Source of the DNA: Salmonella enterica subsp. arizonae
GTDB lineage: Bacteria; Pseudomonadota; Gammaproteobacteria; Enterobacterales; Enterobacteriaceae
Assembly: GCF_008692845.1 (NCBI RefSeq)
Contig: NZ_VXJW01000006.1
Span: 186,001-250,000, forward strand
DNA length: 64,000 bases
Direction: 5' to 3'
Under the pieces are notes generated by a model, which was not told the DNA's origin, searched no databases, and saw nothing but the letters and a program-made list of their open reading frames with translations. Below are positions 30,137 through 38,959 of this stretch, piece by piece. Position numbers and translations under genes: made by a program. The first letter of the stretch is position 1. The number at the start of each line of letters is the position of its first letter.

Positions 30137-31333
30137 GTGGAAAGGTTTGATGCCGTTATTATAGGCGCTGGCGCAGCAGGCATGTTTTGCGCGGCGCAGG
30201 CAGGACAGGCGGGTAGCCGCGTGCTGCTCATCGATAATGGCAAGAAGCCAGGACGTAAAATCCTCATGTCCGGCGGCGGGCGCTGCAACTTTACTAATCT
30301 TTATGTTGATCCTGCTGCGTATTTGAGCCAGAACCCTCATTTTTGCAAATCAGCGTTAGCCCGTTATACACAGTGGGATTTTATAGATCTGGTCAGCAGA
30401 TATGGGATAGCCTGGCATGAGAAAGCGCTGGGACAGCTTTTTTGCGATGATTCTGCCCAACGCATTGTCGATATGCTGGTTGCCGAGTGCGACAAAGGCG
30501 GCGTAACGATGCGCCTGCGTAGCGAGGTAGTGAGCGTCGCGCGTGAGGCGTCGGATTTCGTGCTGGCGCTGAACGGCGAGACGGTCGCTACGCAAAAGTT
30601 GGTGATCGCCAGCGGCGGCCTGTCGATGCCGGGGCTTGGCGCATCGCCGTTTGGCTATAAAATTGCCGAGCAGTTTGGTCTCAAGGTGTTACCGACTCGC
30701 GCCGGGCTGGTGCCCTTTACGCTGCATAAGCCGCTGTTGGAACAGCTCCAGACGCTGTCTGGCGTGTCTGTTCCCTGCGTGATTACCGCCCGCAATGGCA
30801 CGGTATTTCGGGAAAACCTGCTTTTTACCCACCGCGGGCTGTCCGGACCTGCCATTTTACAGATTTCGAGCTACTGGCAACCGGGCGAGTTGGTGAGCAT
30901 TAATTTAATGCCGGACCTCTCGCTGGATGATGTTCTCAATGAACAGCGTAACGCGCGCCCGAACCAGAGTCTGAAGAACACGCTGGCGATGCATCTGCCG
31001 AAGCGGTTGGTGGAATGTTTACAACAGTTGGGGCAGATCCCGGATGTAACGCTCAGGCAGTTGAACGTCCGCGACCAGCAGGCGCTGGTTGACACGCTTA
31101 CTGCCTGGCAGGTGCAACCCAACGGCACCGAAGGCTACCGGACAGCGGAAGTGACGCTTGGCGGCGTGGATACCAACGAGTTGTCATCGCGCACGATGGA
31201 AGCGCGCCGCGTGCCGGGACTCTATTTTATCGGCGAAGTGATGGACGTCACCGGCTGGTTAGGTGGCTATAACTTCCAGTGGGCCTGGTCGAGCGCCTGG
31301 GCCTGCGCGCAGGATTTGGCGGCAAAAAGATAA
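30137..31333 (+). CDS. yhiN: YhiN, HI0933-family flavoprotein
   Basis: A 398-residue predicted FAD-binding oxidoreductase of unknown reaction. It has an N-terminal Rossmann FAD motif (GAGAAGMFCAA) and the family block KPGRKILMSGGGRCNFTN, ending with the C-terminal FAD block GLYFIGEVMDVTGWLGGYN. I choose the GTG start at 30137 because AGAGGAA lies seven bases upstream and the protein then matches the E. coli start (ERFDAVIIGAGAAG). The in-frame ATG at 30080 would add 19 residues unlike the family. Confidence 0.92.
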   Translation: MERFDAVIIGAGAAGMFCAAQAGQAGSRVLLIDNGKKPGRKILMSGGGRCNFTNLYVDPAAYLSQNPHFCKSALARYTQWDFIDLVSRYGIAWHEKALGQLFCDDSAQRIVDMLVAECDKGGVTMRLRSEVVSVAREASDFVLALNGETVATQKLVIASGGLSMPGLGASPFGYKIAEQFGLKVLPTRAGLVPFTLHKPLLEQLQTLSGVSVPCVITARNGTVFRENLLFTHRGLSGPAILQISSYWQPGELVSINLMPDLSLDDVLNEQRNARPNQSLKNTLAMHLPKRLVECLQQLGQIPDVTLRQLNVRDQQALVDTLTAWQVQPNGTEGYRTAEVTLGGVDTNELSSRTMEARRVPGLYFIGEVMDVTGWLGGYNFQWAWSSAWACAQDLAAKR

Positions 31334-31617
31334 GTACCATTACAAATAATAAGCGAATAGACATCCCGGACAGAGGTGTTAGTATCAATTTATGGTAGTT
31401 ATGAGTATGCGTGTTTCATTTACGGCCAGGAATGCTGATGATGGCAACATTACTCCCTCTTTTTCGGGTATCTACATCATTCACTCCCTTTAACGGCGAG
31501 CGCTTTATTGGTGACTGTTCGTCGTCTGGCCCCTTTTCCCTTCATATCCCAGATGGAAACCTCCGCTGAGCGCGTGTCCGGCGGACTTTGTGACACGCAT
31601 TGTTAGACAACAGGGAT
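31334..31617. other. Intergenic scar between yhiN and the yhhJ remnant
   Basis: About 284 bases with no supported gene. A 30-codon open frame starts near 31400 but has no ribosome binding site. The region marks the left edge of the deletion that removed the E. coli-type yhhJ-rbbA-yhiI-yhiM block. Confidence 0.5.
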
Positions 31618-31821
31618 TACGGCGATTCCACGCCGCGCGAAAGTATCCCGCAGGCGGTGCATACCGACGACGCATTTTGTCAGCCTTGCCCAACCCTCCT
31701 TTACCGCGGCGCAGGTTTTAATATCGCTTAGCCGCAGTTCCTGATTCTGTTAGCGATAGGCGGCGTGTTCTTCCTGATAGCGCTATTACGCTTCAGAAAA
31801 ACGATTGGGACGATGGCATAA
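31618..31821 (+). pseudogene. yhhJ: Decayed C-terminal remnant of yhhJ (ABC-2 permease)
   Basis: Translating across frames recovers the end of an ABC-2 type permease. DSTPRESIPQAV (31625-31660) is followed by HFVSLAQ (31673-31693). After a frameshift, LLYRGAGFNIA follows, then an in-frame TAG, then PQFLILLAIGGVFFL and the natural end KTIGTMA at 31821. This matches the C-terminus of E. coli YhhJ, which also lies beside nikR. The rest of yhhJ and the neighbouring rbbA-yhiI genes are missing. It has several lesions and cannot encode a working protein. Confidence 0.8.
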
Positions 31822-31823
31822 CA

Positions 31824-31890
31824 TGTCGCCGTCTTATCCGGCCTATCAGCGTGCGGGCGTAGACCGGGCAAGCGAAGCGCCTCCGGCAAG
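31824..31890. repeat. REP/BIME pair
   Basis: GTCGCCGTCTTATCCGGCCTA faces GTAGACCGGGCAAGCG and CCTCCGGCAAG. It lies between the yhhJ remnant and the nikR stop. Confidence 0.75.
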
Positions 31891-31901
31891 GCGCAGGGGC
31901 G

Positions 31902-32393
<492 letters not shown>

Positions 32394-32972
32394 TCATTGC
32401 ACTTCCGTTATCGTCAGCGAAGTCAGCGTAAACGGCGTTGGGGTGCAAACCGCCAGGCTGAGCGTATCGAGCTGACACTGACTGACCGACAACGCAGAGG
32501 GCAATGTGCTGTCCACGCTGACGACTTGCCAGGCGCTGCCGCCGCGTTGTTTTACGATGGCTTCTTTACGCGTCCAGATACGCCAGAATGCCGCCAGTTG
32601 CCGCTCCGGACGTTCCGCTTCCATTTCAGCGTGCTCGCCGAGGCTGAATACTGCATTTGCCAGCGATCGCCAGTTATCGCGCGGACGGATCACTTCAATA
32701 TCGCAGCCGACTTCACCTTCATCGCTGAGTAACAGAGCAATATTGTCGCCGCTATGGCTGAGGTTAAACCACAATGGCGTTCCGGTGGAAAAAGCCGGTT
32801 TACCTTGCTCGCCATAAACTATTTCCGGTAGCGGCGAGAGCGCACGGGAAAGCAGCACGCGCCCGGCCAGCCAGCTTGCCCGGCGAACGCCCTGCGGCGC
32901 CTGAGCGATTAACGCGTCGGGTAACTGACCTGTGCTTAATGTGGAGACTTTTCCCAGAACGATCCGGTACAT
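32394..32972 (-). CDS. acpT: AcpT, 4'-phosphopantetheinyl transferase
   Basis: A 192-residue Sfp/AcpS-superfamily enzyme that transfers the phosphopantetheine arm of CoA to carrier proteins. The magnesium-binding motif VGCDIEVI (about residues 88-95) and the second motif FWRIWTRKEAIVK (about 130-142) are intact. It is the second holo-ACP synthase of enteric bacteria; its preferred carrier protein is uncertain, as it modifies fatty-acid ACP weakly in E. coli. Confidence 0.93.
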   Translation of the reverse strand: MYRIVLGKVSTLSTGQLPDALIAQAPQGVRRASWLAGRVLLSRALSPLPEIVYGEQGKPAFSTGTPLWFNLSHSGDNIALLLSDEGEVGCDIEVIRPRDNWRSLANAVFSLGEHAEMEAERPERQLAAFWRIWTRKEAIVKQRGGSAWQVVSVDSTLPSALSVSQCQLDTLSLAVCTPTPFTLTSLTITEVQ

Positions 32973-33023
32973 ATCAGGGCCAACGTTGCATATTAAGAAG
33001 GGGAGATTGTAGCATCTGTCGCC

Positions 33024-34073
33024 TCATCCCGGTAAACGGCTTTTCGGTCGGCCCGGCCCCAGTAAGATAGCCAGTTTGCTGCCGCCTTTAGTGGTTTCCA
33101 TCCAGATTTTGCAGACGCTGGTCAACGGAACGGATAGGAGCATACCGACCGGGCCTAACAGCCATCCCCAGACCAGCAACGAGAGAAATACCACCAACGT
33201 GGACATTCCCAGACGATGTCCCATCATGCGTGGCTCCATAATGTTGCCAATCACCATATGAACTACCAAAAAGAGCGCGCCGACCAGTACGCATTCGTAA
33301 AATCCGTTAAATAACAACGCCTGAATCATTGGCGGAACGGCGGAAATCACCGAGCCGATATTAGGAACGTAATTAAGCAAAAAGGCCAGTACGCCCCACA
33401 TTAGCGCAAACTGAATATCCATTAACGCCAGCCCCAGCCAGATAATCGCGCCCGTCCACAGACTGAGCAGCGTTTTTAGGGCCAAATAGTGCGAGACGCC
33501 TTTCAGGGCGCGGTGTAGACCGGCAATATGGATTTGTGGATTGTTAAGTGCGAAGCGTAACTTATAAGGCACGTGTCGCACCTCAAACAGCATAAAAACC
33601 ACGGTCATCACCAGCAGCACAATGCTTGCCATCGCACCCGACACGCCGGTCATTAATGTCGTGGTAAAGAGCATAATTTTATCGGAATCCATCCCGCGAA
33701 GCATACGCTCCGGCGACATATGTAAATTCAGGAAGGGCATTAATTCCTGAAGATGTAAGACCCTGCGCGTCAACTCCTTGCTGTATTTAGGCAGCATGGC
33801 GATAAATTCATTAAGCGATGCGGCAAGCACGCCCACCAGCGCGGTAAGCACGATCAGCATGACGACCACCACGATAGTAATAGCCAGCGGGCGTTTCATG
33901 CCCCGGCGAATAAACCAAGTCACTAATGGATTAAGGACGATGGCGAAAAAGAGCGCCAGTAAGAGTTGTACAATAGTATCCGCCGCGGCATGAATCCCTG
34001 CGAGAATGACGACCAGGGATGCCAGTTTCAGCAGAATATGCATACCCGTTTTGTCGGACTGAGCGGTTGTCAT
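33024..34073 (-). CDS. yhhT: YhhT, AI-2E/PerM-family membrane protein
   Basis: A 349-residue inner-membrane protein of the AI-2E transporter family (TqsA, PerM, YdiK). About eight hydrophobic segments are present, with a hydrophilic region around residues 85-130 and the family block MWGVLAFLLNYVPNIGS, then PPMIQALL. E. coli YhhT is not characterised in detail; relatives export small molecules or act as Na+/H+ antiporters. It diverges from the yhhS pseudogene. Confidence 0.9.
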   Translation of the reverse strand: MTTAQSDKTGMHILLKLASLVVILAGIHAAADTIVQLLLALFFAIVLNPLVTWFIRRGMKRPLAITIVVVVMLIVLTALVGVLAASLNEFIAMLPKYSKELTRRVLHLQELMPFLNLHMSPERMLRGMDSDKIMLFTTTLMTGVSGAMASIVLLVMTVVFMLFEVRHVPYKLRFALNNPQIHIAGLHRALKGVSHYLALKTLLSLWTGAIIWLGLALMDIQFALMWGVLAFLLNYVPNIGSVISAVPPMIQALLFNGFYECVLVGALFLVVHMVIGNIMEPRMMGHRLGMSTLVVFLSLLVWGWLLGPVGMLLSVPLTSVCKIWMETTKGGSKLAILLGPGRPKSRLPG

Positions 34074-34203
34074 GAAGTTTTCCTTGTTGTGTTTTTTCTA
34101 AGTGTAGCGGCTGACCTGATACCGATAATCTGAAACTCACTACTGATTTTCACTACGCACCATGATAGAAATGAAAACATGTTGTAAAAGTGCGGCGATT
34201 CTC

Positions 34204-35384
34204 ATGCCCGAACCTGTCGCTGAACCGGCGCTAAATGGATTGCGCCTCAATCTGCGTATTGTCTCCATTGTGATGTTTAACTTTGCCCTGCTATCTGACT
34301 ATCGGCCTGCCGCTCGCCGTCTTGCCCGGCTATGCGCATGATACGATGGGATTCAGCGCATTCTGGGCGGGGCTTATTATCAGCCTGCAATACTTCGCTA
34401 CTCTGTTAAGCCGTCCTCATGCCGGGCGGTATGCAGATGTATTAGGACCGAAAAAAATCGTTGTCTTTGGCTTATTCGGCTGTTTTTTAAGCGGCCTCGG
34501 CTATCTGCTGGCGGGTATCGTCAGCGCCATGCCCATGATCAGTTTATTGTTACTGGGTCTTGGTCGCGTGATTTTGGGGATTGGGCAAAGTTTTGCCGGC
34601 ACCGGTTCGACATTATGGGGCGTCGGCGTAGTCGGGTCATCTCCTGGAACGGTATCGTCACCTACGGCGCAATGGCGATGGGCGCGCCGCTTGGCGTGCT
34701 GTGTTTTGCCTGGGGCGGGTTACAGGGACTGGCGCTAACGGTGATGGGTGTAGCGTTGTTGGCGCTTCCGCGCCCATCGGTGAAGACGAACAAAGGCAAC
34801 CCGCTGTCGTTTCGCGCGGTGCTGGGACGCGTCTGGTTGTATGGTATGGCCCTGGCGCTGGCGTCGGCAGGGTTTGGCGTCATCGCGACGTTTATTGCCT
34901 TATTTTATGATGCTAAAGGCTGGGATGGCGCCGCCTTTGCGCTCACGTTATTTAGCGTCGCATTTGTTGGCGCGCGTTTGCCTTTTCTTAAAAGTATCAA
35001 TATCTTAGGCGTATTGAATGTAGCGATGATTGCTTTGGGAGATCATTGGTCTGTTACTGGTTGGGACGGCAGTCATGCCGTGGATGGCGAAAATCGGCGT
35101 TTTGATAACTGGTATGGGGTTTTCGCTGGTCTTTCCGGCGCAGGGCGTGGTGGCGCAAAGCGGTGCCGCCGCATAACCAGGGCGCGGCGCTGGCGACCCA
35201 TACCGTGTTTATGGATATATCTTTGGGGATTACCGGACCGCTGGCAGGGCTGGTGATGACCTGGGCGGGCGTGCCGGTAATCTATCTGGCGGCGGTCGGG
35301 CTGGTAGTGATGGCGCTATTGCTTACCTGGCGCTTAAAAAAACGGACTCCGTCTGCACTGCCGGAGGGCGCATCATCGTCTTAA
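34204..35384 (+). pseudogene. yhhS: yhhS, MFS transporter pseudogene with multiple frameshifts
   Basis: The region still spells most of the roughly 400-residue MFS permease YhhS, but the frame changes at four places. An extra base near 34287 gives TTTGCCCTGC where TTTGCCTGC is expected. Near 34644 about 19 bases are missing between two CGGGTCA copies; this restores the first frame. Near 35037 two bases are lost or one gained before the IIGLLLV equivalent. Another shift near 35160 lies just before the PPHNQGAALATHTVFMD segment. The start MPEPVAEPALNGLRL and the end ALPEGASSS survive. The product should be non-functional. The E. coli protein is linked to glyphosate and arabinose-like efflux. 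Confidence 0.88.
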
Positions 35385-35386
35385 GG

Positions 35387-35944
35387 TTACTTGATAACTA
35401 ACGTATTGATGATGTTTTCAGCCGTCGTTTGCGCTTTTTGCTGATCGTCCGCAGGCAACGTGACCTGAATCGTCAGCAATTGGTTATCCACTTTGCCCAG
35501 CACGATGGAGGAATACGCCGTCTGGCCTTTCGCGGAGATAATGCTATCCAGTTGTTGCAACGTATGGCCTTTGAGTTCAATAGACTTATTGGTGACTACC
35601 TGAAGTTGCGGGTCGCGGCTACGCTGTTGCTCAAGCAGGCGATTCGCCAGCACCGACAACGCTTCATTGGTATCATCGCCGACGATGACAATCACCGCTT
35701 TCTGCCCCGTTGGGTCAGAATAAACGTGCATGTTATTGGCCTGGGTGCCCAACTTACCGCTCTGGTCAGTCATATCCGCCGGCAGTGAGAAGCTGAGTTT
35801 GCCCTGCATCAGGCTGACAGGCTGCCCGGAGGCCTGACTTTCTGCGGCGGCGCCTTCTGCCGGCGCTTTTGTATCGTTGTTATCACAGGCCGCGAGCCCC
35901 ATAACCAGCAGGCCAATACCGGCATATTTAACCAAATTGCGCAT
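35387..35944 (-). CDS. dcrB: DcrB, periplasmic lipoprotein-like protein
   Basis: A 185-residue inner-membrane lipoprotein. A signal peptide with lipobox LAAC ends at Cys20, followed by an alanine/serine-rich linker and a compact Mog1/PsbP-like fold (about residues 45-185). In E. coli DcrB is needed for phage C1 and C6 DNA uptake and later work ties it to lipoprotein maturation and envelope stress. It converges on the yhhS remnant with two bases between. Confidence 0.93.
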   Translation of the reverse strand: MRNLVKYAGIGLLVMGLAACDNNDTKAPAEGAAAESQASGQPVSLMQGKLSFSLPADMTDQSGKLGTQANNMHVYSDPTGQKAVIVIVGDDTNEALSVLANRLLEQQRSRDPQLQVVTNKSIELKGHTLQQLDSIISAKGQTAYSSIVLGKVDNQLLTIQVTLPADDQQKAQTTAENIINTLVIK

Positions 35945-36016
35945 TGACTTTTTCCTTTCGATAAACGGCCATAACGGCTCATTCGCTCATCTTATCACAA
36001 CTCGGAAACCGAACCT

Positions 36017-36682
36017 TTAACTTGGCTGTAATGCGGAGATTTCAGATTTATCTGCCAACTTTTTCAGCAACATATTCAGTAAAACACCGTACATCGGCAG
36101 GAAGAAAATAATGCTGATGAGTACCTTGAAGCAGTAATCTACCAGCGCAATTTCCATCCAGTGTTCGGCCATAAAGGCATCAGGGCTTCGCCAGAATGCA
36201 ATAAAGAAAAAGGCAAGGGTATCGCTGATGTTGCCAAACAATGTTGAGGCGGTCGGCGCCAGCCACCAGCGACGGTTTTGACGCAGACGGTTAAACACAT
36301 GAACATCCAGGATCTGTCCCAGCGCATAGGCCATAAAGCTGGCGGCGGCGATACGGGCGACAAACAAATTAAAGTTCGCCAACGCGGCGAAACCTTGCCA
36401 GGCGCCCGTATAGAACAGCGATGACACCACATACGACACCAGCAGCGCCGGGATCATGACTGCGAAGATAATGCGGCGCGCCAGCGGTGCGCCAAAAATA
36501 CGCACGGTGAGATCGGTGGCGAGAAAAATAAAAGGAAAGCTAAAGGCACCCCAGGTGGTGTGGAAACCAAAAATAGTGATGGGGAGTTGCACCAGATAGT
36601 TACTGGAAATGATCACCAGTAAATGGAATAGCGATAGCCAGAACAACGCTTTTATGCGTTGTGATTGTGTAAACGGAGTCAT
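36017..36682 (-). CDS. yhhQ: YhhQ, queuosine precursor transporter
   Basis: A 221-residue inner-membrane protein of the vitamin-transporter (ECF-S-like, VUT) family that takes up 7-cyano-7-deazaguanine or 7-aminomethyl-7-deazaguanine for queuosine modification of tRNA. About six hydrophobic segments and the family block FLATDLTVRIFGAPLARRI are visible. The start at 36682 matches the E. coli N-terminus (MTPFTQSQRIKALFWL); the open frame runs upstream to 36757. It is divergent from tusA, another tRNA-modification gene. Confidence 0.93.
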   Translation of the reverse strand: MTPFTQSQRIKALFWLSLFHLLVIISSNYLVQLPITIFGFHTTWGAFSFPFIFLATDLTVRIFGAPLARRIIFAVMIPALLVSYVVSSLFYTGAWQGFAALANFNLFVARIAAASFMAYALGQILDVHVFNRLRQNRRWWLAPTASTLFGNISDTLAFFFIAFWRSPDAFMAEHWMEIALVDYCFKVLISIIFFLPMYGVLLNMLLKKLADKSEISALQPS

Positions 36683-36851
36683 ATTGTGACCTTTTTGTTG
36701 GATGGGGTGAGGGAACCCAATAAAGAACCGCCGCATAATACTGTTTTGCGCGGGCATTGCAATGGCTAATTTTCACGCAATCGTTAACCTGCCTGGCTTA
36801 CTGACGAAGATGGGCGTAAAATACCGCCGTTTTTTTACGATTGAGACGAAG

Positions 36852-37097
36852 ATGAGCGATCTGTTTTTCTCCCCTGACCATACGCTTGACGCCCTGGGGC
36901 TGCGTTGTCCTGAACCGGTAATGATGGTGCGCAAAACTGTGCGCAACATGCAAACTGGCGAAACATTGTTAATTATCGCCGACGATCCGGCGACGACGCG
37001 CGACATTCCGGGGTTCTGTACCTTTATGGAACACGAGCTGCTGGCGCAAGAGACGGAGGGGCTGCCGTACCGCTATTTATTGCGTAAAGCGCATTAA
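36852..37097 (+). CDS. tusA: TusA, sulfur-carrier protein
   Basis: An 81-residue cytoplasmic sulfur carrier that accepts persulfide from IscS and passes it to TusBCD for 2-thiouridine formation in tRNA. It also affects molybdenum cofactor synthesis. The active Cys19 sits in [10 protein letters not shown]. The start at 36852 gives the family length; the open frame upstream to 36762 lacks support. Known in Salmonella as sirA-linked yhhP. Confidence 0.95.
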   Translation: MSDLFFSPDHTLDALGLRCPEPVMMVRKTVRNMQTGETLLIIADDPATTRDIPGFCTFMEHELLAQETEGLPYRYLLRKAH

Positions 37098-37120
37098 CCG
37101 CACGGCAGATCTCATTCTGA

Positions 37121-38764
37121 TTAGAAGTTTTCCCAATTCGCCTGTTCTGCGGCGGGTTGCGGCGTTAAGCCCTTGCTTAACGGCGTCGGTGATGCCTCAC
37201 GACGCGGCTGTTTTTGGATGTGGAACGCGGCGACCGCCTGACGAAGTTCGTTAGCCTGATCTTCCAGCGCCGCCGCCGCCGCCGCGGATTCCTCTACCAG
37301 CGAGGCGTTTTGTTGCGTCACGCTATCCATTTCCGATATCGCCTGCGCCACTTGTTCTATGCCTTTGCTTTGCTCATCGGAGGCAGAGGCGATTTCGCCC
37401 ATAATATCGGTCACGCGGGTCACGGCGGTGACGATCTCTTTCATGGTCTCCCCAGCTTCGCGTGCCTGTGTAGAGCCGGTATCAATGCGCGACACGGAGT
37501 TTTCAATCAACACCTTAATTTCTTTGGCGGCCTGCGCGCTACGGCTGGCCAGAGTGCGTACCTCTCCGGCCACAACCGCGAATCCTCGTCCCTGTTCGCC
37601 AGCGCGGGCGGCTTCTACCGCAGCGTTCAGCGCCAGGATATTGGTCTGGAAGGCGATACCGTCAATCACACTGGTGATGTCCACAATTTTTTCCGAACTT
37701 TCGGCGATATCGGTCATGGTGTTCACGACGTTATCCACCACGCGTCCTCCTTTACGTGCGGTTTCTGATGCGGTTTTCGCAAGGCCGGTCGCCTGTCGGG
37801 CGTTATCGGTATTTTGCCGTACCGTGGCGGTTAATTGTTCCATGCTGGCGGCGGTCTCCTCCAGCGCCGAGGCCTGTTGTTCAGTACGGGAAGAGAGATC
37901 GCTGCTGCCTGCGGAAATTTCGCCTGCGCCGGTATAGATAGAGTCCGCGTTATCACGCACCGCGCTGACGGTACGGATTAACGACTGCTGCATCGTTTTG
38001 AGACCGGCGGCCAACTGGCCCATTTCGCTGCGTCCTTCGGCCTCTATCTCATGGGTAAGATCGCCGTCGGCGATAGTCTGGATGTGCGCCATAATCCGTT
38101 GCAGCGGGCGTAGTAGAACGCGCTGAAGTCCCTGCCAGATAAACGCCAGCACGACGAGCACGATAAGTAAGATAATCCCCAGCGTCCATTGCATCTGGGT
38201 AAAGCTGCTCTGATTCTGATCGCCAGCTAATTTTATTAATTGCGTATTTTGAGAGAGCCACTGTTTATATACCTGCTCCATGTCATCCTGCGCTTTTTGG
38301 GCGTCAAGGTTGCCGTAGGCGGCGTAATTATCGGCTTTGAGATAGCGGATAGACTGCTGCAAAACGTCATACATCTGCTTAAAGCTGGCTTCCGCCTGGG
38401 CATCTAACGCCGGATCTTTGCCCGCGATCGCTTCGGAGTTTGCGTAATTGTTGAAATGTTTTTCCGCGTCGTTTAGTGACACGCCAGCGTTGGTTAACAG
38501 AGTGTTCATGGCGTCCAGCGAGGCGGGATCGCGCTGATTTTTTAACATGCGTATCGCCACGCGGTTAATGGTGACGCGGGTTTTAACCAATGTCTGAAAA
38601 CTGCCGCCCAGTTCCTGTTGTTGATAACTTAATGCGCTCGCATTCTGAAAATTCAGCCGATCGCTGCTGACGGTGGAATAAAACAGTATTCCTGTTACCA
38701 GCAATAAGGCGCTAAATATGCCCAGCGTCGTAATAACGCCGGTGATGACTTTGATATTTTTCAT
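37121..38764 (-). CDS. tcp: Tcp, methyl-accepting chemotaxis receptor (citrate/phenol)
   Basis: A 547-residue Tar-family chemoreceptor specific to Salmonella, sensing citrate as attractant and phenol as repellent. Transmembrane segments are at about residues 10-32 and 190-212, flanking a periplasmic four-helix ligand domain. A HAMP domain and a long cytoplasmic coiled coil follow, with the conserved hairpin tip (IDGIAFQTNILALNAAVEA). The C-terminus is NWENF, a pentapeptide that binds the CheR and CheB adaptation enzymes. The start at 38764 is preferred over an in-frame ATG four codons upstream. A sigma-28 promoter lies upstream. It sits next to zntA in a position occupied by no receptor in E. 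coli K-12. Confidence 0.93.
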   Translation of the reverse strand: MKNIKVITGVITTLGIFSALLLVTGILFYSTVSSDRLNFQNASALSYQQQELGGSFQTLVKTRVTINRVAIRMLKNQRDPASLDAMNTLLTNAGVSLNDAEKHFNNYANSEAIAGKDPALDAQAEASFKQMYDVLQQSIRYLKADNYAAYGNLDAQKAQDDMEQVYKQWLSQNTQLIKLAGDQNQSSFTQMQWTLGIILLIVLVVLAFIWQGLQRVLLRPLQRIMAHIQTIADGDLTHEIEAEGRSEMGQLAAGLKTMQQSLIRTVSAVRDNADSIYTGAGEISAGSSDLSSRTEQQASALEETAASMEQLTATVRQNTDNARQATGLAKTASETARKGGRVVDNVVNTMTDIAESSEKIVDITSVIDGIAFQTNILALNAAVEAARAGEQGRGFAVVAGEVRTLASRSAQAAKEIKVLIENSVSRIDTGSTQAREAGETMKEIVTAVTRVTDIMGEIASASDEQSKGIEQVAQAISEMDSVTQQNASLVEESAAAAAALEDQANELRQAVAAFHIQKQPRREASPTPLSKGLTPQPAAEQANWENF

Positions 38765-38802
38765 AGTGCCTAACATTCCTTATTTTGTAGACGGTATGAT
38801 CA

Positions 38803-38829
38803 ATATCGGTTGGATAAAAATTAACCTTA
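38803..38829 (-). promoter_or_regulatory. Sigma-28 (FliA) promoter of tcp
   Basis: Read on the minus strand: TAAGGTTA, eleven bases, ACCGATAT. The flagellar class 3 consensus is TAAAGTTT, eleven bases, GCCGATAA. Spacing is exact, and it lies about 40 bases before the tcp start. Confidence 0.75.
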
Positions 38830-38959
38830 CATCAAATCACCTTATTTGTGATTAATTATTTGATAAGTAATAAAAAATTTTTGCGTGAATAATATGCGAA
38901 AAGGAAGAAATACTGCGGGGAAGAACCCGGCGGCTACGATGCCGCCGGGCGGGAGAAGA

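Noticed and set aside
31400-31495. 30-codon open frame downstream of yhiN
   Set aside because: No ribosome binding site, no recognisable family, and it lies in a deletion scar.
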